48,844 nt of DNA from Pannonibacter indicus (GCF_001418225.1 NZ_LIPT01000019.1:1-48844), one strand, 5' to 3'. Positions 1 through 8,241 are shown, numbered from the stretch's first letter. Translations and numbers: made by a program. Notes: a model not told the origin generated them from the sequence alone.

Positions 1-460
1 GCCGTGGGCGTGCCGCTGATGTCACCGGTGTTGGTGTTGAGCGTGAGGCCAGCAGGCAGGGCGCCGCTGGTGACGGCATAGGTGTAAGGCCCGGTGCCGC
101 CGGATGCGGAGACGGACTGGCTGTAGGCGGTGCCGGCCTGTCCGGCCGTGAGGCTGCCTGCTGCGGGCGACAGGGTGATGGTGACCGGGGCTGCATTGAT
201 CAGCAGGGAATAGGCTGCGCTGCCCGTGTCGTTGTTTCCATCTGTCGCGGTGATGGTGAAGTTCGCGGTGCCTGCGGTTGTGGGTGTGCCGGTCAACTGG
301 CCGTTGCCGGCGTTGAGGCTGAGGCCTGCAGGCAGGGCGCCGCTGGTGACGGCATAGGTGTAGGACCCTGACCCGCCGGATGCGGTGAAGGTCTGGCTGT
401 AGGCGGTGCTCACCTGTCCGGCTGTGAGGCTGCCTGCTGCGGGCGACAGGGTGATGGTGA
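1..460 (-). repeat. 276-bp tandem repeat coding for Ig-like units
   Basis: Bases 1-184 match bases 277-460 closely at an offset of 276 bp, which is 92 codons. The copies share long near-identical blocks, for example around 55-85 versus 331-361. This is an in-frame coding repeat of the He_PIG protein, and further copies probably lie to the left. High DNA identity suggests recent unit duplication or gene conversion, and such arrays can change length by recombination. Confidence 0.8.
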
Positions 461-1064
461 CTGCTGTCGGGTCCGAACACGTGACGGTTAGTGTTCCCGT
501 TGCGCCAGAACCACCTTGGCCAGTGAGTTCAATGAAAATATCCTGGGCCCCGGGAGAGAAAGTATGGCTACCAGAGACGCTTCCCGTGCCAATTATATTT
601 GTGCCGGAATCATATTCTGCTCCGGAGAAATCTTCAATATAATATGTCACTAAGTTAGTGTCGTCGCCTTGTGTGCCGTTTGCTGTAAATGTCCAATCAA
701 TCCTTTCGCCTGCAGATAGATTATTGTAGGCTCCGTTATTTGAAGACGGTCCAATAACTTGTGGGATGCCGCTTGCTGATGTGAGAGTTAGTCCCGCCCC
801 ACCCCAATCCGAATTGATCGCCTGACAGGCTGCAGACAGCGCGGCTTCCGAGCGTGTGGCGGTGACGAGAAGGCTTGCCAGAGCAAGGCAGAGGAACAGG
901 CTAAGACGGGACAGGAGAGACAACGGCGAGAAACGGCCTTCGGCGGTGATGATACTCTCAGCTGGCCCGCCCGGCCGGAGTTGCGCGTTCTTGAACCCAG
1001 CCCACTCCGGACGCGAGAATCCATTTACTGCCGGCGTGCCGCCCATCGTCACCTGCATGCTCAT
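1..1064 (-). CDS. Surface protein with tandem putative-Ig (He_PIG) repeats, 5' part only
   Basis: The gene runs off the left edge, so only the N-terminal part is visible (about 354 codons). Candidate ATG starts lie at 1064, 1058 and 1046; a GGGGGA lies 6-7 nt before 1058, which fits best. The N-terminal stretch of about 30 residues is followed by a hydrophobic segment (SLFLCLALASLLV) and a likely Sec cleavage near SEA. A Thr/Ser/Gly-rich domain follows (about residues 75-195), then repeats containing SGALPAGLSLN and TGTPTTAGTANFTITATD, which are hallmarks of the putative-Ig He_PIG family found in large surface and adhesin-like proteins. The repeat period is 92 residues. Inference: an exported, probably very long, extracellular protein; any autotransporter or type-I secretion signal would lie outside the window. 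It lies downstream of the tail-collar gene on the same strand, 253 nt away. Confidence 0.8.
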   Translation of the reverse strand, partial: MSMQVTMGGTPAVNGFSRPEWAGFKNAQLRPGGPAESIITAEGRFSPLSLLSRLSLFLCLALASLLVTATRSEAALSAACQAINSDWGGAGLTLTSASGIPQVIGPSSNNGAYNNLSAGERIDWTFTANGTQGDDTNLVTYYIEDFSGAEYDSGTNIIGTGSVSGSHTFSPGAQDIFIELTGQGGSGATGTLTVTCSDPTAVTITLSPAAGSLTAGQVSTAYSQTFTASGGSGSYTYAVTSGALPAGLSLNAGNGQLTGTPTTAGTANFTITATDGNNDTGSAAYSLLINAAPVTITLSPAAGSLTAGQAGTAYSQSVSASGGTGPYTYAVTSGALPAGLTLNTNTGDISGTPT

Positions 1065-1264
1065 TCCCCCATGGCCGGGACAAGTCTGAGTCCCGGAAAC
1101 GCTTCAGCAACGGACACACTGCACCCGGTGCTTCCGGATGGAGCGCCGGTCCCGCCGGTGCGAGCCTGCGCCGGCAAAAGCCGCCCTGGCTTCTATGCCG
1201 TACCTTGCGGCAGCGCGCGCAATCTCTGGATGCTGCCGTTAAAGTTTCTTGCCATGCTTCGCGT

Positions 1265-1297
1265 GTGCGGGCAACGCTTTTGCAATGCTGCCCGCAC
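1265..1297. terminator. Inverted repeat, possible terminator of the tail-collar gene
   Basis: Perfect 9-bp arms GTGCGGGCA (1265-1273) and TGCCCGCAC (1289-1297) flank a 15-nt loop. It begins 20 nt past the stop of the minus-strand tail-collar gene. There is no T-run on either side, so a simple intrinsic terminator is uncertain; it could instead protect an mRNA 3' end or sit in the leader of the He_PIG gene. The rest of 1065-1317 shows nothing else I recognise. Confidence 0.45.
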
Positions 1298-1317
1298 AAT
1301 TTATGGGGGAGTTTCCG

Positions 1318-2148
1318 TTACGGCCTGTCAGGGTAAAGGCCGTTGATCATGATGCAATAGCTCATCGCCAGCGACGGCGACTGGTTGGAGAAGGCGAGGC
1401 CATTGCCAGTATTACCGATCGTCACCGCGCCGCCGGTAATGCCGGACTGGTAAGTGAAGCTGATAGGGCCGTTACCGGCGGTGCCTGTCAACTGCACGTC
1501 GAGGCCGCTCAGTTCCACGTCGGGTGCTGTGCTGGTAGAGGGAACATAGATGGTTGCACCGCCGCCGCCCGATGCGGCACCCTTGCCGATATAGGAATTG
1601 GGGAGGAGCGCCGCGTCGCCGATCGTGTCTTTCGCATTGAGTTTGGCTGAAACGCCCAGGGTGCCGGCGGAGGCCGGGACATTCACTGTCTGCTGTCCGC
1701 CGCCAGTGCCGGTAAATGTGGCGCCATGATTATGCGGCGGCAGATTGGCCACGGTGAGGGTGGTGGTCGCCACGCCGGATTGTGTGGCGAAGACCTGATT
1801 GGGCAATCCGGGGCCCGTGCCGTAGTTCAGAATCGCCCGGCCGCGCAGGTCCGGCAGTGCGAACTGGCCGCTCTGCACGGAGCCGCCATACTGGGTGCCG
1901 ATCAGGCTGTAGAGCGCCTGATTGCCGTTGATCGCAATCTGCCGCCCGTCTGCCGGCAGCCAGTTCCGCGGGCACCAGTTGAAGGCAAAGGCGCAGACGC
2001 TGCCGATGTAGGACTCCATGTTGCAGGCCTGTGCCGGAGCCGAGCTGCCGATCACGAGGGCGGTGCTGCCGGCGCCCAGCATGGCGAGGGCGCCGAGGGT
2101 GGATAGTCCTTGGCCGAAGATTCGGGCGGGTTTGAGCTGCTTTCTCAT
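1318..2148 (-). CDS. Secreted phage-tail-collar domain protein (MdpB-like)
   Basis: 276 aa. The start is the ATG at 2148 with GGAG 8-9 nt upstream; an upstream in-frame ATG at 2211 lacks this. Residues 1-41 form a long Sec signal peptide ending APAQA, with Cys directly after it. The mature part begins with a tail-collar domain (GNQALYSLIGTQYGG, then LPDLRGRAILNYGTGPG, then LPPHNHG), the order seen in microcystin-dependent-protein (MdpB)-type collar proteins and phage tail fibres. A Gly/Thr-rich C-terminal region ends with a conserved-looking YCIMINGLYPDRP. The signal peptide and the absence of phage genes argue for a cellular exported protein rather than a prophage remnant. Known for the family: collar domains trimerise. 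The extracellular role is unknown. Confidence 0.8.
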   Translation of the reverse strand: MRKQLKPARIFGQGLSTLGALAMLGAGSTALVIGSSAPAQACNMESYIGSVCAFAFNWCPRNWLPADGRQIAINGNQALYSLIGTQYGGSVQSGQFALPDLRGRAILNYGTGPGLPNQVFATQSGVATTTLTVANLPPHNHGATFTGTGGGQQTVNVPASAGTLGVSAKLNAKDTIGDAALLPNSYIGKGAASGGGGATIYVPSTSTAPDVELSGLDVQLTGTAGNGPISFTYQSGITGGAVTIGNTGNGLAFSNQSPSLAMSYCIMINGLYPDRP

Positions 2149-2557
2149 CCTGAACTCCAGTTTGGTTTCATGCGGTCTGGCGCGCACGGCTGGCGTGTGC
2201 GTCTGCCGCACATTGATGGAGATGAATGAGTGGATTTATTGTGAAGTGCCGTTGCTGTATTTTTCTTGATATAGATTATTATTATTGATTTAACTTTGTT
2301 TCTATCGGATTTTTGCTGAAGCTTGGGCTTGCCGTCGCAATTTTTTTGTGAGCCGTTTGACCTGCATGTGCAGGTTGAGTTGGGTCCGTCTGGCAAAGTG
2401 GCCAGCTTTCTGCTGGCCCGCCAGGTGTTCCGGTGTGCAGGGACGGCGTCAAAGGGGGGGCGAATTGCGTTGCGGGAAATGCCTGACTGCTGGGCCTGAC
2501 GGCTGGCCGCGCCGGCTTGATCAAATCCGGAGAAGGCAGGCGGCATCAGGGCTGGTG
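2149..2557. other. AT-rich intergenic region with two inverted repeats
   Basis: 409 bp without a gene. The part nearest the tail-collar gene (about 2230-2350) is markedly AT-rich with ATT repeats and a T7 tract, as expected for its promoter and 5' UTR. Two inverted repeats lie further right: ACCTGCA-TG-TGCAGGT at 2360-2375, and the hairpin listed separately at 2400-2418. No credible ORF was seen. Confidence 0.5.
2400..2418 (-). terminator. Hairpin, possible terminator of the lrp-type gene
   Basis: Perfect 7-bp arms GGCCAGC (2400-2406) and GCTGGCC (2412-2418) flank a 5-nt loop. It lies about 140 nt downstream of the stop of the minus-strand Lrp-type gene. Only a short ACTTTG follows, so it is a weak candidate. 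Confidence 0.35.
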
Positions 2558-3037
2558 TTACCGCTCGCGCAAGGGCAGGGCGACGGTGTCCTTGACCGTG
2601 TTGACGACAATGCGGGACTGCACGTCGGAGACCAGCGTGTTGTCGAGCAGCTTCAGCCGCAGGAAGTTGTCATAGGCCTTGATGTCCTCGGTGACCACCT
2701 TGATCAGATAGTCGACGGCGCCGGTGATGCGCTCGCAGGTGACGACTTCCTGCCAGTGATGCACCAGCTTGTCGAATGTCTCCATGTTCTCGCGGCTGGG
2801 CACGGTCAGCTTGACGAAGGCATAGGCGACAAAGCCGAGGCCGACGGCTTCCCGGTCGACAATGGCGGCCACCTGCCGGATGACGCCCATCTCCTTCAGC
2901 TTCTTGATACGGCGCCAGCAGGGCGTCTGGCTCATGCCGGCCGCGCGGGCAATCTCGGCGATGGATTGGGAAGCGTCCCTCTGGAGAACACGCAGGACGC
3001 GGATATCGGAGGGATCAAGAAGAAAATTCTCTGTCAT
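2558..3037 (-). CDS. Lrp/AsnC-family transcriptional regulator
   Basis: 159 aa, the family's usual length. The start is the ATG at 3037 (MTENFLLDPSD); upstream in-frame sequence lacks family similarity. Residues about 6-65 are the AsnC helix-turn-helix (IAEIARAAGMSQTPCWRRIKK). Residues about 70-150 form the RAM/ligand-binding domain with the typical ITGAVDYLIKVVTEDIKAYD stretch. It is divergent from the indolepyruvate oxidoreductase gene, 152 nt apart. Known: Lrp/AsnC proteins sense amino acids and often regulate an adjacent catabolic gene. Inference: it controls the oxidoreductase in response to an aromatic or branched-chain amino acid, and probably itself. Confidence 0.92.
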   Translation of the reverse strand: MTENFLLDPSDIRVLRVLQRDASQSIAEIARAAGMSQTPCWRRIKKLKEMGVIRQVAAIVDREAVGLGFVAYAFVKLTVPSRENMETFDKLVHHWQEVVTCERITGAVDYLIKVVTEDIKAYDNFLRLKLLDNTLVSDVQSRIVVNTVKDTVALPLRER

Positions 3038-3189
3038 GGGCCTGTCGGGGAAGAAAATCACGGCCAAGGGCTTGTCTGGCGGCACAATAGCACAGAAATC
3101 ATCCGCGAAAAGGAGGATATTGGTGTTTGAGAAACCGCACTGGCACCCGGGAGTAGAAGGCGGGCGTCGGGCGGCGGAGGAGGGAACCG
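3038..3189. promoter_or_regulatory. Divergent promoter region between lrp-type gene and indolepyruvate oxidoreductase
   Basis: 152 bp between opposing starts must hold promoters for both genes and is the likely Lrp operator. A strong ribosome-binding site (GGAGGAGGG, about 3175-3183) precedes the rightward start. I see no clear palindromic Lrp site. Confidence 0.5.
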
Positions 3190-6100
3190 ATGAACGCTTA
3201 CGCGCCCGTGGTGTCGCTGGACGACAAATATACCGCAACAGGCGGCCGGATCTATCTGACCGGCATTCAGGCGCTGGTGCGCCTTGCCCTCGACCGGCAG
3301 CGGCTTGATCATCTTGCTGGCCTGAAGACCGGCGGGTTCATCTCCGGCTACCGCGGCTCGCCTCTGGCTGGCTATGACACGGAACTGACGCGTGCCCGCA
3401 AGCATATTGCAGCCCACGACGTGGTGTTCAAGCCCGGGATCAACGAGGAACTGGGCGCGACGGCCGTCTGGGGCTCACAGAAGCTGCGGCTGCATGGCAA
3501 GGGCTCCGATTTCGACGGCGTTTTCGGCATCTGGTACGGCAAGGCGCCGGGCGTTGACCGGGCCGGTGACGTTCTGAAACAGGCCAATGCCTCGGGCGTG
3601 GACCGCAACGGCGGCGTGCTGGCGCTGGCGGGCGATGATCATCTGGCCAAGTCCTCAATCCTTCCCGCGCAGAGTGAATTCTTTTTCGAGCATGCGGAAA
3701 TTCCGGTGCTCAATCCTTCCGACATTCAGGATGTGCTCGACTTCGGCCTGCATGGCTTCGAAATGTCGCGCTTTGCCGGGCTGTGGTCGGCACTGATCTG
3801 CCTTGCCGATACGATGGATGCTTCGGCGACCATTTCCGTCGATGCCGGCCGGCTGCATTTCGCCCGTCCCGAGCAGGACCCCTGGCTGCTGCATGACCTG
3901 AACCGTGTGCTGCTCCTCGGCAACCGGCTGGAAACAGAGCGCCTCCTGCGCGACGTGCGGCTTCCGGCGGCTCAGGCCTATGTGCGGGCAAACCGGCTGG
4001 ACCGGGTGGCCTTCGGTGCCAGCCGCCCCCGTCTTGGCCTCGTGGCCACAGGCAAGGCTTACCGTGACCTCTTGCAGGCGCTGGATCTTCTGGGCATCAA
4101 CGAACAGCGTGCGAAGGAAATCGGCCTTGCTGTGTACAAGGTGGCGCTGGCCTGGCCGCTGGAGCCTTCAGGCCTTGCCGAGTTTGCGCGCGGCCTCAAC
4201 AAGCTGATGGTGGTGGAGCACAAGCGCGCCTTCCTGGAGCCGCAGATCAAGGAAATCTCCTATCATTGGCCGGCTGATGCCCGCCCGCGCATCTGGGGCA
4301 AGCGCACCCCGGAGGGTGAGCCGCTGCTGTCTGATGTGCTGGAGCTTTCGGTCTCGGAAATCATCCGGGCGCTGCTCGGTTATCTGCCGGAAGATGTGGT
4401 GACCGATGAGATGCGGGATGTGAGTGCCCGCATGAACAATCAGGTGATGTGGGCGCAGGGGCATGCGGAGCGTGCGGTGCGCATTCCCTATTTCTGCTCC
4501 GGCTGCCCGCATTCCTCTTCCACCGTTGTTCCGGAAGGCGCCCGCTCGCTCCCCGGCATCGGCTGTCACGCCATGACCGAACAGGCGGGCCGTACCACTG
4601 ACGGGCAGATCGCCATGGGCGGCGAGGGGGTGCTGTGGGTGGGGCAGAAGGACTTTGCCCGCGACACCCACGTCTTTGCCAATCTGGGCGACGGCACCTA
4701 TTTCCACTCCGGCATTCTGGCGATCCGCCAGGCGGTGTCCTCCAAGGTGCCGATCACCTACAAGATCCTCTACAACGACGCGGTCGCCATGACTGGCGGC
4801 CAGCCGCATGACGGCCCGCTGACAGTGCCGCAGATGACGCGCCAGCTGGAAGCCGAAGGTGTGGCACGTATTGCCGTCGTCAGCGAGCGGCCTGAAACCT
4901 ATACTGGCCGCAAGGATCTGGCGCCTCTGGTGGAGGTGCTGCACCGGGACCATCTGATGGAGGTGCAGCGCGAGTTCCAGAAAGTCGATGGCGTTACCGT
5001 CATCATCTATGATCAGACCTGCGCCGCCGAAAAGCGCCGCCGCCGCAAGAAGGGCGCCTATCCGGATCCGGACCTGCGGCTCTTCATCAACGACCGGGTG
5101 TGCGAGGGCTGCGGCGATTGCTCGGTCCAGTCCAACTGCCTGTCGGTGGAGCCGGTGAAGACCCGCTACGGCGAAAAGCGCCAGATCAACCAGTCCAGCT
5201 GCAACAAGGATTTCTCCTGCGTGAAGGGGTTCTGCCCCTCTTTCGTGGAAATCGAGGGCGCGGCGCTGCGTAAGGCGGAAACCCACGGCGTGGACGTGGA
5301 CGGCCTTCTGGCCGGTCTGCCGCCGGTGGAGCTGCCCGGTCTGGAGCGGACGCTGAACCTGCTTATCGCCGGTATCGGCGGCATGGGTGTGACGACGATC
5401 TCCGCCGTGCTGGCCATGGCTGCGCATCTGGATGGCAAGCAGGCCTCGACGCTGGACATGACGGGGCTGGCGCAGAAGGGCGGGCCGGTGACCTCGCATG
5501 TGCGTTTTGCCTCGCTGGCCCGCTCCATCGAGGGGCCGCGCGTTCCCACCGCCAGTCTTGATGTGCTGATTGCCTCCGACATGGTGGTGGCCACCAATGC
5601 CGAGCAGCTGGCCCTGACCAACCGCTCCGCCACCCGCGTCTTTGCCAACACCCGCGTGGCGCCGACGGCGGAATTCGTGCTGAAGCAGACGCTTTCCTTC
5701 GACGAGGCGCGGATGCTCAAGTCGCTGGAGGCCGCCTCCATCCTGTGCAAGGCAGCGGATGCGGCGACGATTGCCGAGCAGCTGCTGGGCGATGCCATCT
5801 ATGCCAACATGATGCTGGTGGGTATGGCCTTCCAGAGCGGCGCCCTGCCGGTGAGCGCGGAAGCCATCGAAACGGCGCTGCATCTCAATGGTGCGCAGGT
5901 GAAGGCTAATGTGAAGGCCTTCCGCGCTGGCCGCGTGCTGGCGGCGGCCCCTGAGAAGATCCTCGCCGCCCTGCCGCAGCCGGACAAGCTGGAGCCGGAA
6001 ACGCTGGACGCGCGCATTGCCCGGCAGGAGCGCGAGCTGACGCTCTATCAGGATGCCGCCTATGCCGCCCGGTTCCGCAAGCTGATCGATGCGGTGCGGG

Positions 6101-6666
6101 CAGCCGATACAGCGCACGGTCCCGGCACCTTCCGCCTGACTGAAACGGCGGCGGACATGCTCTACAAGGTCATGGCCTACAAGGACGAGTATGAGGTGGC
6201 GCGGCTTTACGCCGATCCGGCTTTTGCCGGGAAGCTGAAGGCGCAGTTCGAGGACCCGAAGAAGGTGAAGGTGATGCTAGCCCCGCCGCTGCTGTCGCGG
6301 GGCAAGGACCCGAAGACCGGGCGGCCGGCCAAGATGGGGTTCGGCCCCTGGGTGTTCACCGCCTTCCGCCTGATGTCGAAATTGAAGGGCCTGCGTGGCA
6401 CCGCCTTCGATCCCTTTGGCCGCACGGCGGAGCGCCGGGCCGAGCGGGCGCTGGTGGCAAGCTATTCAGCAGATCTCCAGACCATCATCGCGGCGCTGCC
6501 CAAGGCCAGCTACGGCCTGCTGGTGGAACTGGCCCGCGTGCCGGATCTGGTGCGTGGCTATGGTCCGGTGAAGGAGGAGAACCTGAAGAAGGCAGAAGCC
6601 AAGCGCGAGCAACTGCTCGGCCGGCTCAAGGGAGACACGCCGGAGTTTGCAGCGGCGGCTGAGTAA
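3190..6666 (+). CDS. Indolepyruvate:ferredoxin oxidoreductase, fused alpha-gamma type
   Basis: 1158 aa. It catalyses ferredoxin-dependent oxidative decarboxylation of aryl- or branched 2-oxo acids to acyl-CoA after transamination of Phe/Tyr/Trp or branched amino acids. The N-terminal alpha part carries the pyrimidine-binding region (GFISGYRGSPLAGYD) and TPP-binding regions (CSGCPHSSS near 435, FANLGDGTYFHSG near 500). A ferredoxin-like cluster site follows near residue 637 (CEGCGDCSVQSNC), then SCNKDFSCVKGFCP. From about 724 comes the gamma domain (GIGGMGVTTISAVL, GLAQKGGPVTSHVRFA). The full-length fused form is typical of proteobacteria. It is divergent from an Lrp-type regulator. The start is the ATG with a near-perfect ribosome-binding site. 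No damage seen. Confidence 0.95.
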   Translation: MNAYAPVVSLDDKYTATGGRIYLTGIQALVRLALDRQRLDHLAGLKTGGFISGYRGSPLAGYDTELTRARKHIAAHDVVFKPGINEELGATAVWGSQKLRLHGKGSDFDGVFGIWYGKAPGVDRAGDVLKQANASGVDRNGGVLALAGDDHLAKSSILPAQSEFFFEHAEIPVLNPSDIQDVLDFGLHGFEMSRFAGLWSALICLADTMDASATISVDAGRLHFARPEQDPWLLHDLNRVLLLGNRLETERLLRDVRLPAAQAYVRANRLDRVAFGASRPRLGLVATGKAYRDLLQALDLLGINEQRAKEIGLAVYKVALAWPLEPSGLAEFARGLNKLMVVEHKRAFLEPQIKEISYHWPADARPRIWGKRTPEGEPLLSDVLELSVSEIIRALLGYLPEDVVTDEMRDVSARMNNQVMWAQGHAERAVRIPYFCSGCPHSSSTVVPEGARSLPGIGCHAMTEQAGRTTDGQIAMGGEGVLWVGQKDFARDTHVFANLGDGTYFHSGILAIRQAVSSKVPITYKILYNDAVAMTGGQPHDGPLTVPQMTRQLEAEGVARIAVVSERPETYTGRKDLAPLVEVLHRDHLMEVQREFQKVDGVTVIIYDQTCAAEKRRRRKKGAYPDPDLRLFINDRVCEGCGDCSVQSNCLSVEPVKTRYGEKRQINQSSCNKDFSCVKGFCPSFVEIEGAALRKAETHGVDVDGLLAGLPPVELPGLERTLNLLIAGIGGMGVTTISAVLAMAAHLDGKQASTLDMTGLAQKGGPVTSHVRFASLARSIEGPRVPTASLDVLIASDMVVATNAEQLALTNRSATRVFANTRVAPTAEFVLKQTLSFDEARMLKSLEAASILCKAADAATIAEQLLGDAIYANMMLVGMAFQSGALPVSAEAIETALHLNGAQVKANVKAFRAGRVLAAAPEKILAALPQPDKLEPETLDARIARQERELTLYQDAAYAARFRKLIDAVRAADTAHGPGTFRLTETAADMLYKVMAYKDEYEVARLYADPAFAGKLKAQFEDPKKVKVMLAPPLLSRGKDPKTGRPAKMGFGPWVFTAFRLMSKLKGLRGTAFDPFGRTAERRAERALVASYSADLQTIIAALPKASYGLLVELARVPDLVRGYGPVKEENLKKAEAKREQLLGRLKGDTPEFAAAAE

Positions 6667-6678
6667 TACCGGCTCCTG

Positions 6679-7011
6679 GTGAGCCAGGCGCTGCACTGCC
6701 GGAATGAACCCCTGTTTCAGCCATGCCCGCTTGAAGAGTTCCACGGCGCAGGGCTGTTCTATTTTGCCGAGTTTCTGGCAGCGGCAGTGCGGGCCTTCTG
6801 GCAGTGGGAAGGGGCAGAGACTGCAGCTTTGCGCTTCGAGAGGCCACATGTGGTGCTGTTCACGGGCAATATCGACCAGGGCGAAACCCTGTGCATCCGT
6901 CTGAGTTCGGTGCTGGGCACCGAGCCGGCGAACCTTTGCACGGCCGGACGCATGGATGGCTCCGTGACCGCATCTGTCCTGTTCGGTCATGGGGAGGATG
7001 ATGGCGGATAA
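6679..7011 (+). CDS. Small hotdog-like protein, possibly an N-terminally short copy
   Basis: 110 aa from a GTG, in the same frame as the oxidoreductase and only 12 nt after its stop; no good ribosome-binding site, so the start is uncertain. Visible pattern: a helix-like LFYFAEFLAAAVRAFW, then strands HVVLFTGNIDQGETLCIRLSSV and GRMDGSVTASVLFG. This helix plus GN-x-D-x-GE-x-L layout resembles hotdog-fold thioesterase-like or LnmK/Pnap_2097-type proteins, but I cannot assign a family firmly. A 16-bp perfect hairpin begins 11 nt after the stop, which supports this being a real expressed 3' end. An overlapping minus-strand reading frame is less convincing. It may act with the oxidoreductase on acyl-CoA products (inference). 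Confidence 0.5.
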   Translation: MSQALHCRNEPLFQPCPLEEFHGAGLFYFAEFLAAAVRAFWQWEGAETAALRFERPHVVLFTGNIDQGETLCIRLSSVLGTEPANLCTAGRMDGSVTASVLFGHGEDDGG

Positions 7012-7021
7012 ATCCGCAATA

Positions 7022-7057
7022 ACCAAACCCCGATGAGCTGCCTCATCGGGGTTTGGT
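7022..7057. terminator. Strong hairpin terminator
   Basis: A 16-bp perfect stem (7022-7037 with 7042-7057) has a 4-nt loop, CTGC. The 5' arm starts ACCAAACCCCG. It lies directly after the small hotdog-like ORF and before the phosphonate operon. No T-run follows on the plus strand, but the stem is the strongest in the window and insulates the two units. Confidence 0.75.
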
Positions 7058-7195
7058 CAAGCCATGCGGTATTTGAGCATTTCGAGGCGTGATGCACCAG
7101 CATCTCAGAGCCTTGGTATAAGCCGGTAAGCGTATCCTGAAAATCCATCCTGAATTCGGCCAGTTTGGGCTCCGGAAAAGCCAGCGCCGAAGCAA

Positions 7196-7234
7196 TGTCA
7201 TCTGTCTGAAATGTACGTGTCACAAACCTGTAAT
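7196..7234 (+). promoter_or_regulatory. Tandem PhoB-box-like repeats upstream of phnD
   Basis: Four hexamers lie at exact 11-bp spacing: TGTCAT (7196), TGAAAT (7207), TGTCAC (7218), TGTAAT (7229). Known: the Pho box is built of direct repeats of CTGTCAT at 11-bp period, each dimer binding two. This gives two adjacent boxes, ending 43 nt before the phnD start. Inference: the operon is induced by phosphate limitation through PhoB. Confidence 0.7.
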
Positions 7235-7277
7235 ACCCCGAACGTACAGGTGGCCAGACGTCAGGAAAGGATGATAC

Positions 7278-8222
7278 ATGAAACATCTTCTGCTCTCCGC
7301 CGCAATGATCCTTGCTGCCACGGCTGCTCAGGCCGAGTTCAAGCTGGACGCCCGCTACACCGACGCTGATGGTGACATGGTTGCAGATATTCCGTCTGAC
7401 CCTGCACAGCTTGTCGATCCGGCGCAGCTGATCTTCGCCTATACCCCTGTCGAGGATCCGGCAGTCTACGCCGAAGCCTGGTCGGATTTCCTGGCGCATA
7501 TGGAAGCGGTCACCGGCAAGCCGGTGCAGTTCTTCCCGGTACAGTCCAATGCAGCCCAGATCGAGGCAATGCGCGCCGGCCGCCTGCATGTCGCAGGCTT
7601 CAACACCGGCTCCAACCCGCTGGCGATTGCCTGCGCAGGCTTCCGTCCCTTTGCCATGATGGCCAAGGCCGACGGCTCCTTCGGCTACGAGATGGAATTC
7701 ATCACCTATCCGGGTTCGGGTATCGAGAAGGTGGAAGACATCAAGGGCCGCACGATGGCTTTCACGGCTGAAACCTCGAACTCCGGCTTCAAGGCGCCTT
7801 CCGCCCTGATGAAGGCGCAATATGGCATGGAAGCTGGCCGTGATTTCACGCCCGCCTTCTCCGGCGCCCATGACAACTCGATCCTCGGTGTGGCGAACAA
7901 GGACTATGACGCTGCTGCGATCGCAAACTCGGTCATGTCCCGCATGATCCAGCGCGAAGTGATCAAGCCCGAGCAGATTGTCACGATCTACAAGTCCGAC
8001 ACGTTCCCGACCACCGGTTACGGCACGGCGCATAACCTGACGCCGGAGTTGCAGGAGAAGATCCGCGAAGCCTTCTTCAGCTTCAACTGGGCCGGCTCTT
8101 CGCTGGAAAAGGAATTCTCCAAGTCTGGTGAAGCACAGTTCATCCCCATCACCTTCAAGGAATACTGGTCGGTGGTGCGTGAAATCGATGCGGCCATGGG
8201 CGTTCAGTACACCTGCAACTGA
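7278..8222 (+). CDS. phnD: Phosphonate/phosphite ABC transporter substrate-binding protein
   Basis: 314 aa. The start is the ATG preceded by AGGAAAGGATGATAC. A Sec signal peptide covers residues 1-19 (LLSAAMILAATAAQA). The mature protein is a PhnD-type periplasmic binding protein with VQSNAAQIEAMRAGRLHVAG, SGIEKVEDIKGRTMAFT and the SNSGFKAPSALM region, the last matching the phosphate-group-binding S/T motif of the family. It captures phosphonates or phosphite for the PhnC/PhnE importer. It is first in the operon, behind PhoB-like boxes, and followed by a hairpin that should raise its level over the membrane genes. No C-P lyase or phosphonatase lies in the window, so the exact ligand cannot be deduced. 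Confidence 0.9.
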   Translation: MKHLLLSAAMILAATAAQAEFKLDARYTDADGDMVADIPSDPAQLVDPAQLIFAYTPVEDPAVYAEAWSDFLAHMEAVTGKPVQFFPVQSNAAQIEAMRAGRLHVAGFNTGSNPLAIACAGFRPFAMMAKADGSFGYEMEFITYPGSGIEKVEDIKGRTMAFTAETSNSGFKAPSALMKAQYGMEAGRDFTPAFSGAHDNSILGVANKDYDAAAIANSVMSRMIQREVIKPEQIVTIYKSDTFPTTGYGTAHNLTPELQEKIREAFFSFNWAGSSLEKEFSKSGEAQFIPITFKEYWSVVREIDAAMGVQYTCN

Positions 8223-8241
8223 TCTTTCCTGAAATGCACAA

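Noticed and set aside
22-480. 152-codon minus-strand ORF in the left-edge repeats
   Set aside because: It is the wrong frame of the Ig-repeat gene; the true frame stays open past the window edge and carries the He_PIG motifs.
1318-2148. Prophage remnant suggested by the tail-collar domain
   Set aside because: The protein has a Sec signal peptide and no phage genes flank it; collar domains also occur in cellular secreted proteins.
4168-6117. 649-codon minus-strand ORF within the indolepyruvate oxidoreductase gene
   Set aside because: His/Arg/Gln-rich antisense frame without motifs; the plus-strand gene is intact and conserved.
6466-7026. Minus-strand 186-codon ORF covering the small hotdog-like gene
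   Set aside because: It runs into the oxidoreductase gene antisense and has no recognisable pattern, while the plus frame ends just before a strong hairpin.
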